9,372 nt of DNA from Pseudomonadota bacterium (lineage in GTDB: Bacteria; Pseudomonadota; Alphaproteobacteria; Micropepsales; Micropepsaceae), in NCBI GenBank assembly GCA_023427355.1, contig JAEZBK010000217.1, forward strand, positions 1 to 9,372, given 5' to 3'. The translations under genes were made by a program, and so were the position numbers. Shown here in pieces: positions 1 through 7,017 of this stretch. Within the stretch, counting starts at the first letter, position 1. The number at the start of each line of letters is the position of its first letter. The notes under the pieces are model-generated. The model saw only the letters and a list, made by a program, of their open reading frames with translations. It made no database searches and had not been told where the DNA came from.

Positions 1-1027
1 GGCAGGCATCGCCGTACGAATAGAAGCGATAGCCGCCTTCGATGGCCTGGGCATAGGCAGATCGCATCACGTCCAGCCCCATCAGCGCGCTCACCAGCAT
101 GAACAGGGTCGAGCGCGGCAGGTGAAAATTCGTCAGAAGCCGGTCCACGGCCAGGAAGCGATAGCCCGGCGTTATGAAGATGTCCGTCTCGCCATCATAG
201 GCCTGCAGACGGCCGTCCGCCGCAGCGGCGCTTTCCAGGGTGCGCAATGACGTGGTGCCCACGGCGAGGATTTTTTTGCCCTTATCATGCACTGCATTGA
301 GCCGCGCTGCGGTTCCCGCCGCCAGCGTCGCACTTTCGGCATGCATCCGGTGCGTGGCCGTGTCCTGCGCCGTCACCGGCAGGAAGGTGCCCAGCCCGAC
401 ATGCAGCGTGACCGCCTCGCGCGTTACGCCCTTCTGGTCCAGGGCCTGCAGCAGCGACGGCGTGAAATGCAGCCCGGCGGTTGGCGCCGCGACCGAACCC
501 GCCACGCGCGCAAAGGCGGTCTGGTAATCCGCGGCATCGCGCGCATCGGTCTTGCGCTTGCCGGCGATATAGGGCGGCAGCGGCATCTCGCCTCCCGCTG
601 CGATGGCGGCATCCAGCGCCGCGCCGGCCAGTGCGAACTCGATCTCGGCATGGCCGTCCTCGCCGCGCGCCGCCACGGTTGCGGATAGCGCGCAAAAAAC
701 AAGCGCATCGCCAACCGCCAGCTTGCGCGCGGGCCGCGCCAGCACCGCGAAGCGGCTGGGCGACAGGCGGCGGTGCAGCAGCAGCTCGATCTTCGCAGGG
801 CCGGTGTCGCGCAGGCGCTGGCCATGCAGGCGTGCCGCGATCACCTGCGTGTCATTGACCACCATGGCATCCCCCGCCGACAGGTAATCCGGCAGGTCCG
901 TCATGCGCCGATGCTCCAGCCGCCCATCGCCATGCACCACCAGCAGGCGCGCACTGTCACGCGGGCTGGCCGGTCGCAAGGCGATGCGATCTTCCGGCAG
1001 GTCAAAATCGAATAGGCGGACATCCAT
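1..1027 (-). CDS. queA: S-adenosylmethionine:tRNA ribosyltransferase-isomerase (QueA), 3' end off window
   Basis: Cytosolic enzyme that transfers and isomerises the ribosyl part of S-adenosylmethionine onto 7-aminomethyl-7-deazaguanine at tRNA position 34, giving epoxyqueuosine. I translated this frame by hand; it is open to the left edge with 342 codons in view. It starts [19 protein letters not shown], a typical QueA N-terminus, and continues with the family motifs [35 protein letters not shown], a stretch close to [10 protein letters not shown], and [11 protein letters not shown] near the C-terminus. Family length is about 340-360 residues, so only a few to about 15 C-terminal residues are missing. 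The ATG at 1027 was chosen because it aligns with the family start; no good Shine-Dalgarno sequence precedes it. A TATAGC hexamer just upstream could place transcription very close to the ATG. It is divergent from the exonuclease gene. tgt often lies next to queA but is not in view. Confidence 0.96.
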   Translation of the reverse strand, partial: MDVRLFDFDLPEDRIALRPASPRDSARLLVVHGDGRLEHRRMTDLPDYLSAGDAMVVNDTQVIAARLHGQRLRDTGPAKIELLLHRRLSPSRFAVLARPARKLAVGDALVFCALSATVAARGEDGHAEIEFALAGAALDAAIAAGGEMPLPPYIAGKRKTDARDAADYQTAFARVAGSVAAPTAGLHFTPSLLQALDQKGVTREAVTLHVGLGTFLPVTAQDTATHRMHAESATLAAGTAARLNAVHDKGKKILAVGTTSLRTLESAAAADGRLQAYDGETDIFITPGYRFLAVDRLLTNFHLPRSTLFMLVSALMGLDVMRSAYAQAIEGGYRFYSYGDAC

Positions 1028-1103
1028 GAGCGCCGCTATAGCATGCGATCCGGCCCTTTGCAGGCGGGGCACAGGCTCCGTATAACGGCCAGGGGAGAGC
1101 CGA
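1028..1103. promoter_or_regulatory. Divergent intergenic region, queA / exonuclease
   Basis: This 76-bp spacer must carry the promoters for both divergent units. On the plus strand TATAAC (1081-1086) lies 17 bp after TTGCAG (1058-1063), but it would place the transcript start almost on the Shine-Dalgarno AGGGGAG (1091-1097). On the minus strand TATAGC (1040-1035) lies just before the queA ATG. Both are hexamer matches by eye and the -35 boxes are weak. The ribosome-binding site before 1104 is convincing; the promoters are only plausible. Confidence 0.3.
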
Positions 1104-1730
1104 ATGGCCAAAGCGCCGACCGTCTATATCATCACCGACATCGAGGCCGATGGCGGAACGCCGGGCCTGCATTCCATGCTGGCCTTTGCCTCGGTCGCCA
1201 TGCAGGCGGATGGCACGGTGCTGGGCGAATTCGAGGCCGTGTTGCAGCGGCTGGACGGTGCCACGCAGGATCCACGCACCATGGACTTCTGGGCCCAGCA
1301 TCCACAGGCCTATGCGGCGGCAACCCACGATCCGCAGCCGCCCGAACAGGTCATGCCCGCCTTTGTGGACTGGGTAAAGCAGTTCCCGGGTCCGGCAGTT
1401 TTCGTCGCCCACCCCCTGAACTTCGATGCCATGTGGATGCACTATTACCTGCGCCGCTACACCGCGCACGGCGTGACCGAGGGCATGCATGAAGCCGATC
1501 GGCTGTTCAGCCATATCGGACTGTGCCTGCGCTCTTTCGGTGCGGCGATGCTGGGCATGTCCGTCCTGGAAATTGAATGCAGCGCCTATCCGCAAGGCTG
1601 GCTGGGGCACCATCCGCATACCCACCGCGCCATAGACGATGCGCGCGGCTATGCCAGCCTGCTGGTCCGGCTGTTCGCCCTCTCCCGCGCCCGCGCTGCC
1701 ATGGTTGAAGAATCCGGCCCGACTGGCTAA
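1104..1730 (+). CDS. DEDDh-family 3'-5' exonuclease (DnaQ / RNase T fold)
   Basis: A 208-residue single-domain protein that probably removes nucleotides from 3' ends of RNA or DNA with two metal ions, in the cytosol. Visible exonuclease motifs: ExoI TDIEADG with D12 and E14; an ExoII candidate aspartate D108 in PLNFDAMW; ExoIII H174-x4-D179 in [11 protein letters not shown], the spacing of DEDDh enzymes. Length fits stand-alone members such as RNase T or Rv2179c-type exoribonucleases rather than a polymerase proofreading subunit. No signal peptide or membrane segment is evident. Start supported by AGGGGAG six bases before the ATG. The dehydrogenase gene follows after 30 bp on the same strand, so the two are probably co-transcribed, although no functional link is obvious. 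RNA or DNA preference cannot be read from the sequence. Confidence 0.85.
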   Translation: MAKAPTVYIITDIEADGGTPGLHSMLAFASVAMQADGTVLGEFEAVLQRLDGATQDPRTMDFWAQHPQAYAAATHDPQPPEQVMPAFVDWVKQFPGPAVFVAHPLNFDAMWMHYYLRRYTAHGVTEGMHEADRLFSHIGLCLRSFGAAMLGMSVLEIECSAYPQGWLGHHPHTHRAIDDARGYASLLVRLFALSRARAAMVEESGPTG

Positions 1731-1760
1731 ATCCGGGCAGCCATCCGGAGACAGCACGCC

Positions 1761-2708
1761 ATGGAAGATATCCTGAACGTCAGCACCCTGCAGGTGCCGG
1801 GCTTTGCCGACGATCTTGCCCGTTCCTGGCGCGTCCATTCCGCCGCGACGTCCGGCGACATCCCCGCAGAGGCGCGCAATGTCCGCGCCCTTGTCACCAG
1901 CGGCACCAACGGCGCGACCGAGGCGCTGCTGGCGCAGCTGCCGAAACTGGAATTCATCGCCAATGTCGGCGTCGGTTATGACGCCATCGCCGTTCCCGCC
2001 GCGGTGGCACGCGGCATCCGCATCAGCAACACGCCCGATGTGCTGACAGACGATGCGGCCGACCTTGCGCTGGCGCTGATGATCATGGCCGGACGCCGCC
2101 TGGCCATCGGCGACCGCGAGGTGCGCGGTGGCGGCTGGAAGGGTCCGACCTCGCCGCTTGGCACCAAGGTCGCGGGCAAGAAGCTCGGCATCCTGGGACT
2201 GGGCCGCATCGGCGGCGCCATCGCCAGGCGCGCCGCCGCGATGGACATGGAGATTTCCTATACTAACCGCCGCAAGGCCGACACGCCCTATCGCTACATC
2301 CCGGATATCCTGACACTGGCTAAGGAGAATGACTTCCTGGTTCTGGCCGCCTCGGCGGGACCGGATGCGAAGCACATTGTGAACCGCGCCGTGCTGGAGG
2401 CGCTGGGTCCCAAGGGCATCCTGATCAACATCGCGCGCGGCAGCCTGGTGGACGAAGCAGAACTGACTGCAGCGCTGCAGGATGGCCGGCTGGGCGGCGC
2501 GGCGCTGGACGTTTTCGAGCATGAGCCGAAGGTGCCCGAGGCATTGCGCAGCATCGAGCATGTCGTGCTCAGCCCGCATGTCGGCAGCGCCACGTCCGAG
2601 ACGCGCATCGCCATGGGCAAGCTGGCGATGGACAATCTGGCGGCCTTCTTCGCAGGCAAGCCGCTGCTGACCGAGGTTCCGGAAAGCATCGCCGCCCGCA
2701 AGGGCTGA
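1761..2708 (+). CDS. D-isomer-specific 2-hydroxyacid dehydrogenase, probably NADPH-type glyoxylate/hydroxypyruvate reductase
   Basis: Soluble oxidoreductase of 315 residues, the usual family length, that reduces a 2-keto acid such as glyoxylate or hydroxypyruvate to the D-2-hydroxyacid. The N-terminal substrate-domain half includes NVGVGYDAI (68-76). The Rossmann domain has GLGRIG at 146-151. Catalytic residues are R226 (NIARGSLVDE), E255 (VFEHEP) and H273 (SPHVGS). After the second Rossmann strand comes ISYTNRRK (165-172), with Asn-Arg-Arg where NAD-dependent members have an acidic residue; this suggests NADPH preference, as in GhrB- and plant HPR/HPPR-like reductases. A GGAG (1747-1750) ten bases before the ATG supports the start. 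It is second in a probable two-gene unit with the exonuclease and converges on the sugar aminotransferase with a 3-bp gap. The exact substrate is not determined. Confidence 0.92.
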   Translation: MEDILNVSTLQVPGFADDLARSWRVHSAATSGDIPAEARNVRALVTSGTNGATEALLAQLPKLEFIANVGVGYDAIAVPAAVARGIRISNTPDVLTDDAADLALALMIMAGRRLAIGDREVRGGGWKGPTSPLGTKVAGKKLGILGLGRIGGAIARRAAAMDMEISYTNRRKADTPYRYIPDILTLAKENDFLVLAASAGPDAKHIVNRAVLEALGPKGILINIARGSLVDEAELTAALQDGRLGGAALDVFEHEPKVPEALRSIEHVVLSPHVGSATSETRIAMGKLAMDNLAAFFAGKPLLTEVPESIAARKG

Positions 2709-2718
2709 TTATCAGCCC
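2702..2718. terminator. Palindromic hairpin spanning both convergent stop codons
   Basis: GGGCTGAT-T-ATCAGCCC is a perfect inverted repeat with 8-bp arms around one base; as RNA it gives a 7-bp stem with a 3-base loop. It contains the TGA stops of both convergent genes. There is no T-run on either side, so it is not a textbook intrinsic terminator. It could act in both directions as a 3'-end stabiliser or weak terminator. Confidence 0.4.
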
Positions 2719-3842
2719 GCCACGCTCGCCAGCACGGCCGCGATGATGCGGTCCTGCGTCGTTTCATCCATATAGGGATGCATCGGCAGGCTCACCACGC
2801 GCGCCGACAATGCTTCACTGACCGGCGTGGGCACGGACGGGAAGTGGGCATAGGCCTTCTGCCGCGACAGGGGGATCGGGTAATAGACCGCCGTGGGGAC
2901 GCCTGCCGCTTTCAGGTCGGCCTGGAATTTCGCGCGGTCGCCCACCTGCAGCGTGTACTGCGCCCATGTCGAGGTCGCCCCAGTGATCACATGCGGCGTG
3001 ACCAGGCGACCCGCCGCCGCAAAGGCGTCATTGTAGCGCTTTGCCACGGCGTTGCGCGCCGCGATCTCGTCCGGGAAGATTTTCAGCTTCTCGATCAGGA
3101 TCGCCGCCTGGATGGTGTCGAGGCGCGAATTGTATCCGACATGGACATGCTCATAGCGGTCGGCCCCCTGCCCGTGCATGCGCAGCGACAGCAGCAGGGC
3201 CTTCAGGTCATCGTCATTGGTGAAGATCGCACCGCCATCGCCGTAACAGCCCAGCGGCTTGGCCGGAAAGAAGCTGGTGGCGGCAGCATCGCCGATGGCG
3301 CCCGCGCGCTTGCCATCCAGAAGGCCGCCGAACCCCTGCGCCGTATCGCAGAAAAGCTTCAGGCCTTCGCGTCGCGCGATCGGCTCCAGGGCGCGATAAT
3401 CGGCGGGCTGGCCGAACAAATCCACCGGCATCACCACCCTGGCTTTCAGATCGCCGCTCTTCTTCACCAGCGCGATGGCGGCTTCCAGGCTGGCCGGGTC
3501 CATGTTGAAGGTGTCAGGCAGAACATCCACGAAAACCGGCGTTGCACCGGCCAGCGCCACAACTTCGCCGGTGGCGGCAAACGTGAAGGCGGGCACGAAC
3601 ACCGCATCGCCCGCGCCCACGCCCCAGGCTTTCAGGACCAGCAGCAGCGCATCGGTGCCGTTGGCGCAGGCAATGGCGTGCTTCACGCCAGCCCACTCTG
3701 CGATCTCTTTTTCGAACTGGGTGACCTGCGGCCCCAGGATCCATTGTCCGCCTTCGACAGCGGCCTTGATGGCGGCTTCGAGCGGCGCGCCAAGACGGCG
3801 GCGCTGGGCTTGCAGGTCAATGAAGGCGATGGGCTGGGTCAT
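2712..3842 (-). CDS. DegT/DnrJ/EryC1/StrS sugar aminotransferase, WbpE/WlbC-like
   Basis: PLP-dependent enzyme of 376 residues that aminates a keto group on a nucleotide sugar, with glutamate as the usual amino donor, for surface-glycan synthesis. It matches the WbpE/WlbC group, which makes UDP-2-acetamido-3-amino-glucuronate: FIDLQAQ near the start, GPQVTQFEKE (37-46), CANGTDALLLVL (59-70), PVDLFGQPADY (139-149), and SFFPAKPLGCYGDGGA (190-205) with PLP lysine K195. D166 in CDTAQG should pair with the pyridine nitrogen, and GVPTAVYYPIPL and SLPMHPY mark the C-terminal domain. ATG at 3842 gives the family-typical start; no clear ribosome-binding site precedes it. It follows the formyltransferase gene after 58 bp and is probably last in the operon. 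Partners such as WbpA, WbpB and WbpD are not in view, so the keto-sugar substrate (3-keto uronate or another) is unproven. Confidence 0.9.
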   Translation of the reverse strand: MTQPIAFIDLQAQRRRLGAPLEAAIKAAVEGGQWILGPQVTQFEKEIAEWAGVKHAIACANGTDALLLVLKAWGVGAGDAVFVPAFTFAATGEVVALAGATPVFVDVLPDTFNMDPASLEAAIALVKKSGDLKARVVMPVDLFGQPADYRALEPIARREGLKLFCDTAQGFGGLLDGKRAGAIGDAAATSFFPAKPLGCYGDGGAIFTNDDDLKALLLSLRMHGQGADRYEHVHVGYNSRLDTIQAAILIEKLKIFPDEIAARNAVAKRYNDAFAAAGRLVTPHVITGATSTWAQYTLQVGDRAKFQADLKAAGVPTAVYYPIPLSRQKAYAHFPSVPTPVSEALSARVVSLPMHPYMDETTQDRIIAAVLASVAG

Positions 3843-3900
3843 GGCCCGCTTTTAGTGTGATGCGCCAAACGTACCGAGACACGAAATATTGCAGGATAAA
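3843..3900 (-). other. Intergenic gap before the aminotransferase gene
   Basis: This is the longest spacer within the minus-strand run and is more AT-rich than its surroundings. I see no convincing -35/-10 pair and no hairpin followed by T's. It may hold a weak internal promoter or mark where the aminotransferase gene was joined to the overlapping block upstream. Confidence 0.3.
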
Positions 3901-4749
3901 TCAGCCCGGATAGAGCGTTTCCAGCGCCTTGCGCCGCATCTCCGGATGCATGAAGTGGAATGTCATGCCCTCGGACAAGTCCTGCTCCCGGAAGTCCAGC
4001 CTCTTCAGGCCATCTGTCTGGCGGATGATGTCCCGCAGCGCCACGGCCCGAAGCAGGGGATCGAGCACCGCGTAGGTCGCACTGTAAAGAACCGCGTCGG
4101 ATGGCCGCTCATCGAGCCGGACACGGACAGGCTCGAACTCACGCACCGCCAGCAGCCGCCCCGTATCAATGCCTGGCGCCATGGCAAAACAGGAGCAGCC
4201 GGGACGCCCCCGCAGCAGTTGCGACCATAACAGGCCATCGGCACCACGCACATGCGGCAGGACACCCGGATGCACGTGCAACAGGGTCGTGCCCGGAAGA
4301 TCAAGCAGCGAACGGGGCACGATGCCGCCGCCCGTGAACAGCACCAGCCCGGCATCCGCGCCGATGGCCTGCGCCAGCGCAGGATCGCCATAGCCGTTGA
4401 CAAGCACGCGGCGCACCGGCGTATCGGCCGGCTTCCAGTCCAGCAGGTCCTTCTGAAATCCCGCCGGAACATCGAGCGGAGCAACCGCCCGCAGGATGGC
4501 ATCAATGAGTCTGGGATGCCGCAGCGCGATGTCGCGCACGGCGTGATTGTAGCGCAGGTCCTGCGCCTTGGCCGCCGCCGTCAGGCGCAGGCTGCCCGGC
4601 AACCAGCGCGCAACAGGCTGGCCCGAAGGACTGACAGACTTGACCATCAGGATGATCTGGCCGGGTGACAGGCCGGCATGGCGCAGCACGGATAGATAGG
4701 CCCGCGCCATGGGCCCTTCATGCAGCAGGACTGTCAGCGGCAGCGTCAT
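3901..4749 (-). CDS. Formyltransferase-fold protein (PurN/Fmt-like) of a surface-glycan cluster
   Basis: A 282-residue soluble protein with a formyltransferase-like core in its second half. FTGGGIVP (138-145) precedes LLHVHPGVLP plus HVRGADGLLWS (156-176), equivalent to the N-x-H-P-x-L-L-P and R-G segments of PurN/Fmt. APGIDTGRLL (191-200) supplies the matching aspartate D195. H160 and D195 are 35 residues apart, close to the 36 of E. coli PurN H108-D144. The Asn of the Asn-x-His motif is replaced by H158, so formyl transfer is uncertain. The roughly 130 N-terminal residues are not recognised in detail. Family members in glycan clusters N-formylate nucleotide amino sugars using 10-formyl-tetrahydrofolate; the aminotransferase gene next door would supply such an amine. 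The start overlaps the stop of the upstream small gene as ATGA, indicating translational coupling. Confidence 0.72.
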   Translation of the reverse strand: MTLPLTVLLHEGPMARAYLSVLRHAGLSPGQIILMVKSVSPSGQPVARWLPGSLRLTAAAKAQDLRYNHAVRDIALRHPRLIDAILRAVAPLDVPAGFQKDLLDWKPADTPVRRVLVNGYGDPALAQAIGADAGLVLFTGGGIVPRSLLDLPGTTLLHVHPGVLPHVRGADGLLWSQLLRGRPGCSCFAMAPGIDTGRLLAVREFEPVRVRLDERPSDAVLYSATYAVLDPLLRAVALRDIIRQTDGLKRLDFREQDLSEGMTFHFMHPEMRRKALETLYPG

Positions 4750-5105
4750 GGGATAGCGTTCGCGCAGAAGCGATCAAGAGCCGATGACAGCGCCTGGTGC
4801 AGCGGCTGGTCCGGCACGGCGCTCATGGCCTGCGCCTTCAGGGCGGTGTTCAGGCGCTTGAGCGCAAGTGGCCGATCCCCTCGCATCCCGGCCTGTTCAG
4901 CCGAAAGCAGGAAAATGGCTGCCAGCGCCAGGGGATCCTGTTGCGTATCCAGCTTCTTGCGCACGTCAATCGCGCGCGTCAGGTCCACCAGCGCGTCTTC
5001 GGCCGCAGCATCCAGCACCCCGGCTTGCGCCACCCGTTGCAGCAATTCATCCCGATGCCCGGTTTGCAGCAGCAGGCGACGCAGTATCGGCAGCGCTTCG
5101 GTCAT
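4746..5105 (-). CDS. Small helical protein of unknown function, coupled on both sides
   Basis: A 119-residue protein that I do not recognise. It is rich in Ala and Leu, has no signal peptide or membrane segment, and looks all-helical, with paired amphipathic stretches (LPILRRLLLQTGHRDELLQR, 5-24, and PLALKRLNTALKAQA, 79-93) that could be tetratricopeptide-like hairpins. It is probably cytosolic. Its ATG overlaps the TGA of the TagF-like gene and its TGA overlaps the ATG of the formyltransferase gene, each by 4 bp, so it is translated with them. This argues that it is a real gene and perhaps a partner or scaffold of one of the two enzymes. No catalytic motif is visible. Confidence 0.7.
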   Translation of the reverse strand: MTEALPILRRLLLQTGHRDELLQRVAQAGVLDAAAEDALVDLTRAIDVRKKLDTQQDPLALAAIFLLSAEQAGMRGDRPLALKRLNTALKAQAMSAVPDQPLHQALSSALDRFCANAIP

Positions 5106-6238
5106 GCCCCCGCCTGCACCTGTCGGCTAAGCGCGATGATCGCGCTGGCGCCAATCTGCGCACTGCGGCCGGGATTGAACACGGACTTTTCACGCTCCGC
5201 CCCAATGGCCTGCGCCCAGCGTCCGGCATCCGCCGCCAGCGCGCGAACCGCTGCACCGGCCATGGCAATGTTTTCCGGGGCCAGCAACATGCCAATGCGC
5301 GGCCGGATCGCCGCCTCCAGTGGCACAATGCCCAGCGCCTCGTAATGGGGATTGTTGACCTTGCGCGGCCCATCAAGGAACAGCACTGGGCGTTCCATGC
5401 CGAAGGCAAATTCCAGCGCCGCGCCAGACCAGTCGCTGACCATCACCTCGGCCTCCACCAGCGCCTTGCGGCTGCTCATGTCGGTATCCAGGACAAGGTT
5501 GGGATGGGCTGCATAATGCTGCACAAGTGAATCCCATCTGGCGCGCGCAAGGCGCAGGGTTTGCGGATGCGGCCGCAGCGTCACATGCAGACCTGCCGAC
5601 AGCAGCGAATCCAGCAGCGGCCGCGCATCCCGCTCGATCATGCCCTGGGGCCCCCAGGACGGCGCAACCAGAACATGGCCCGGCAAGGGCGGGGATGGCG
5701 GCGCGGCGCGCAACTCGTCCAGACGGGGATAGCCATACTCCACCAGGTTTCTGGGCGGCAAAGCCTGCAACGTTTCGCGGCGCCGCACTTCCGCCACGTG
5801 ATGCGGCCCGGCACAGAACATGGTGTCGAAATGGTCGAAGGCGCCCTGGCGATAGATCATGTGCGTGCTGACGATTGCGTGATGCACATAGACGTAATGC
5901 ACGGCATGGACAGACCGCTTGGGATAACAGGTTTCCAGGTCGGGCATGGTCATCACCATCACGGTCGGCTCCATGACCCGAAACAGGTAGGTGCGCACCG
6001 ATCTCTCACCGACAACGAACCGGCTCAGGCCCGGCACATCCAGCGCGTAGGCGGGATCGGAACGGTCGGCACAGAGATAGGCGATCTTCGCGCCCTGCCC
6101 CAGCAGCTGCAGCAACAATGGCCGCAGGTGCGGCCAGTATGCCGCGCCTTCGCTGTAGAAGGTAATGCCGCGTGCATCCTGCGGCAGCGCCAAATAGGCC
6201 TGGGCCTGCGACCATTGCGACCAGAGGCGCGCAATCAT
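5102..6238 (-). CDS. CDP-glycerol glycerophosphotransferase family protein (TagB/TagF-like)
   Basis: Membrane-peripheral type transferase of the teichoic-acid polymerase family, whose members move a phospho-polyol from a CDP donor onto a glycan or lipid hydroxyl. Numbering from the upstream TTG at 6256 (384 residues), family marks are HHAIVSTHM (125-133), VEYGYPRLDEL (172-182), VAPSWG (197-202), TLRPHPQT (226-233) and VSDWSGAALEFAF (273-285), the last two lining the CDP-donor site in TagF. It is a single-domain protein without the acceptor-side extension of large TagF polymerases. I prefer ATG 6238 to TTG 6256: ATG is stronger, and its bases overlap the TGA ending the extended frame of the preceding gene, matching the other junctions. 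Placed after a Cj1416-like cytidylyltransferase gene, its donor may be CDP-linked phosphoramidate rather than CDP-glycerol; that is inference. Confidence 0.86.
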   Translation of the reverse strand: MIARLWSQWSQAQAYLALPQDARGITFYSEGAAYWPHLRPLLLQLLGQGAKIAYLCADRSDPAYALDVPGLSRFVVGERSVRTYLFRVMEPTVMVMTMPDLETCYPKRSVHAVHYVYVHHAIVSTHMIYRQGAFDHFDTMFCAGPHHVAEVRRRETLQALPPRNLVEYGYPRLDELRAAPPSPPLPGHVLVAPSWGPQGMIERDARPLLDSLLSAGLHVTLRPHPQTLRLARARWDSLVQHYAAHPNLVLDTDMSSRKALVEAEVMVSDWSGAALEFAFGMERPVLFLDGPRKVNNPHYEALGIVPLEAAIRPRIGMLLAPENIAMAGAAVRALAADAGRWAQAIGAEREKSVFNPGRSAQIGASAIIALSRQVQAGA

Positions 6239-6288
6239 GTCTGCGCCAGATCGCAATAGGTCCGAAGTTCCCCGGACGTCTCCATGCG
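6235..6288 (-). pseudogene. In-frame 3' extension of the cytidylyltransferase gene beyond an amber codon
   Basis: After the TAG at 6291-6289 the same reading frame continues with 17 sense codons, RMETSGELRTYCDLAQT, and then a TGA at 6237-6235. That TGA overlaps the ATG of the TagF-like gene as ATGA, the arrangement seen at other junctions of this operon. The peptide looks like ordinary protein sequence following the preceding HLALY. The simplest reading is that a Glu, Gln or Lys codon became TAG, cutting about 18 residues from the cytidylyltransferase. It could instead be a 16-codon leader starting at ATG 6285, or a sequencing error. Confidence 0.4.
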
Positions 6289-7017
6289 CTAATACAGCGC
6301 AAGATGGTCGGCAGTGTCCACTTCCAGCCAGCCATTCTCGATAAACGCTGCCTGAACATCCCAGCCTGAATCAATCAGCGCCTGCAGGAAGCTGGTGGCA
6401 TACATGTTGCCAAAATCCTTGCCGTCATAGCGCGCGCCCCGATCAAGAGCGTCATGAAAGGCCAGGAGACGCGCAACCTGGTCGGCACGGATGCGAAACA
6501 GCCCGATATACTGGCCCTCGACCTCGTCATAGGATCGCGGCTTCTTGCCCAGCTCGCGGATCTGGCCGTCTTTCAAACGCATGGTTTCCGCATCGCGCAA
6601 CGGATCATCCATGCGCAGCGCCCACAAGCGGCGCCATTGCCGGTCCACCGCCACGGCAATCTCACCCGCGCCCGCCAGCACGCTTTCCAGCACGCGCGGT
6701 TCATAGACAATGTCGGCATAGCAGACCAGGATGTCGTCCTTGCCGTCCATCTGCGCCCTTGCCGCCATCAGGCTGGCAACCATGTTGGTGGTTTCAAAGG
6801 CGGGATTGACGACAACCCGGCCAAGCCCCGGCGCGATCCGGTCGGCCCGATACCCACCCACGATGACGCGATCCGTGATCCCGGCCCTTTCCAGCACCCG
6901 GCATTGCCGCTCGATCATGGGCACGCCCGACAGCGATACCATCGCCTTGGGACGATCAAGCGTATGTGGCTGAAGCCGCGTGCCCTGCCCCGCCGCCAGA
7001 AGAATGGCCTTCACCAT
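6289..7017 (-). CDS. Nucleotidyltransferase, probable CTP:phosphoglutamine cytidylyltransferase (Cj1416-like)
   Basis: A 242-residue single-domain cytosolic NTP transferase. It begins with the nucleotide-binding loop LLAAGQGTRLQPHT (6-19) and RPKAM with K24. YADIVY (100-105) carries metal ligand D102; NGWLEVDT (228-235) carries the second, D234. The middle segments DRQWRRLW (125-132) and YDEVEGQYIGLF (163-174) resemble the Cj1416 group of small cytidylyltransferases more than sugar-1-phosphate enzymes. In C. jejuni, Cj1416 joins CTP and L-glutamine phosphate (phosphorylated on the amide nitrogen) to give CDP-L-glutamine. The gene directly follows the amidotransferase homologue, overlapping it by 7 bp, in the same order as Cj1418-1417-1416. 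Its frame ends early at TAG compared with the extension to 6235. Phosphocholine, phosphonate (PntC) or sugar-phosphate substrates are alternatives. Confidence 0.85.
   Translation of the reverse strand: MVKAILLAAGQGTRLQPHTLDRPKAMVSLSGVPMIERQCRVLERAGITDRVIVGGYRADRIAPGLGRVVVNPAFETTNMVASLMAARAQMDGKDDILVCYADIVYEPRVLESVLAGAGEIAVAVDRQWRRLWALRMDDPLRDAETMRLKDGQIRELGKKPRSYDEVEGQYIGLFRIRADQVARLLAFHDALDRGARYDGKDFGNMYATSFLQALIDSGWDVQAAFIENGWLEVDTADHLALY

Noticed and set aside
271..277. Seven-T run (A7 on the coding strand) inside queA, a possible slippery site
   Set aside because: The reading frame continues correctly into [11 protein letters not shown] and on to the C-terminus, so no frameshift is needed; it encodes two lysines.
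1002..2579. 525-codon open frame on the minus strand opposite the exonuclease and dehydrogenase genes
   Set aside because: Its product is low in recognisable structure and rich in Gly, Ala, His and Gln. It spans two well-supported plus-strand genes and their spacer, as expected of a high-GC antisense shadow.
2778..3860. 360-codon plus-strand open frame opposite the aminotransferase gene
   Set aside because: The minus strand encodes a complete WbpE-like enzyme with all motifs; the plus-strand product matches nothing.
6289..7017. Phosphonate biosynthesis locus with a PntC-like cytidylyltransferase
   Set aside because: No PEP mutase, phosphonopyruvate decarboxylase or 2-aminoethylphosphonate transaminase gene is in view, and the flanking kinase and hydrolase genes fit the phosphoramidate set better. 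It stays possible if PEP mutase lies beyond 9372.
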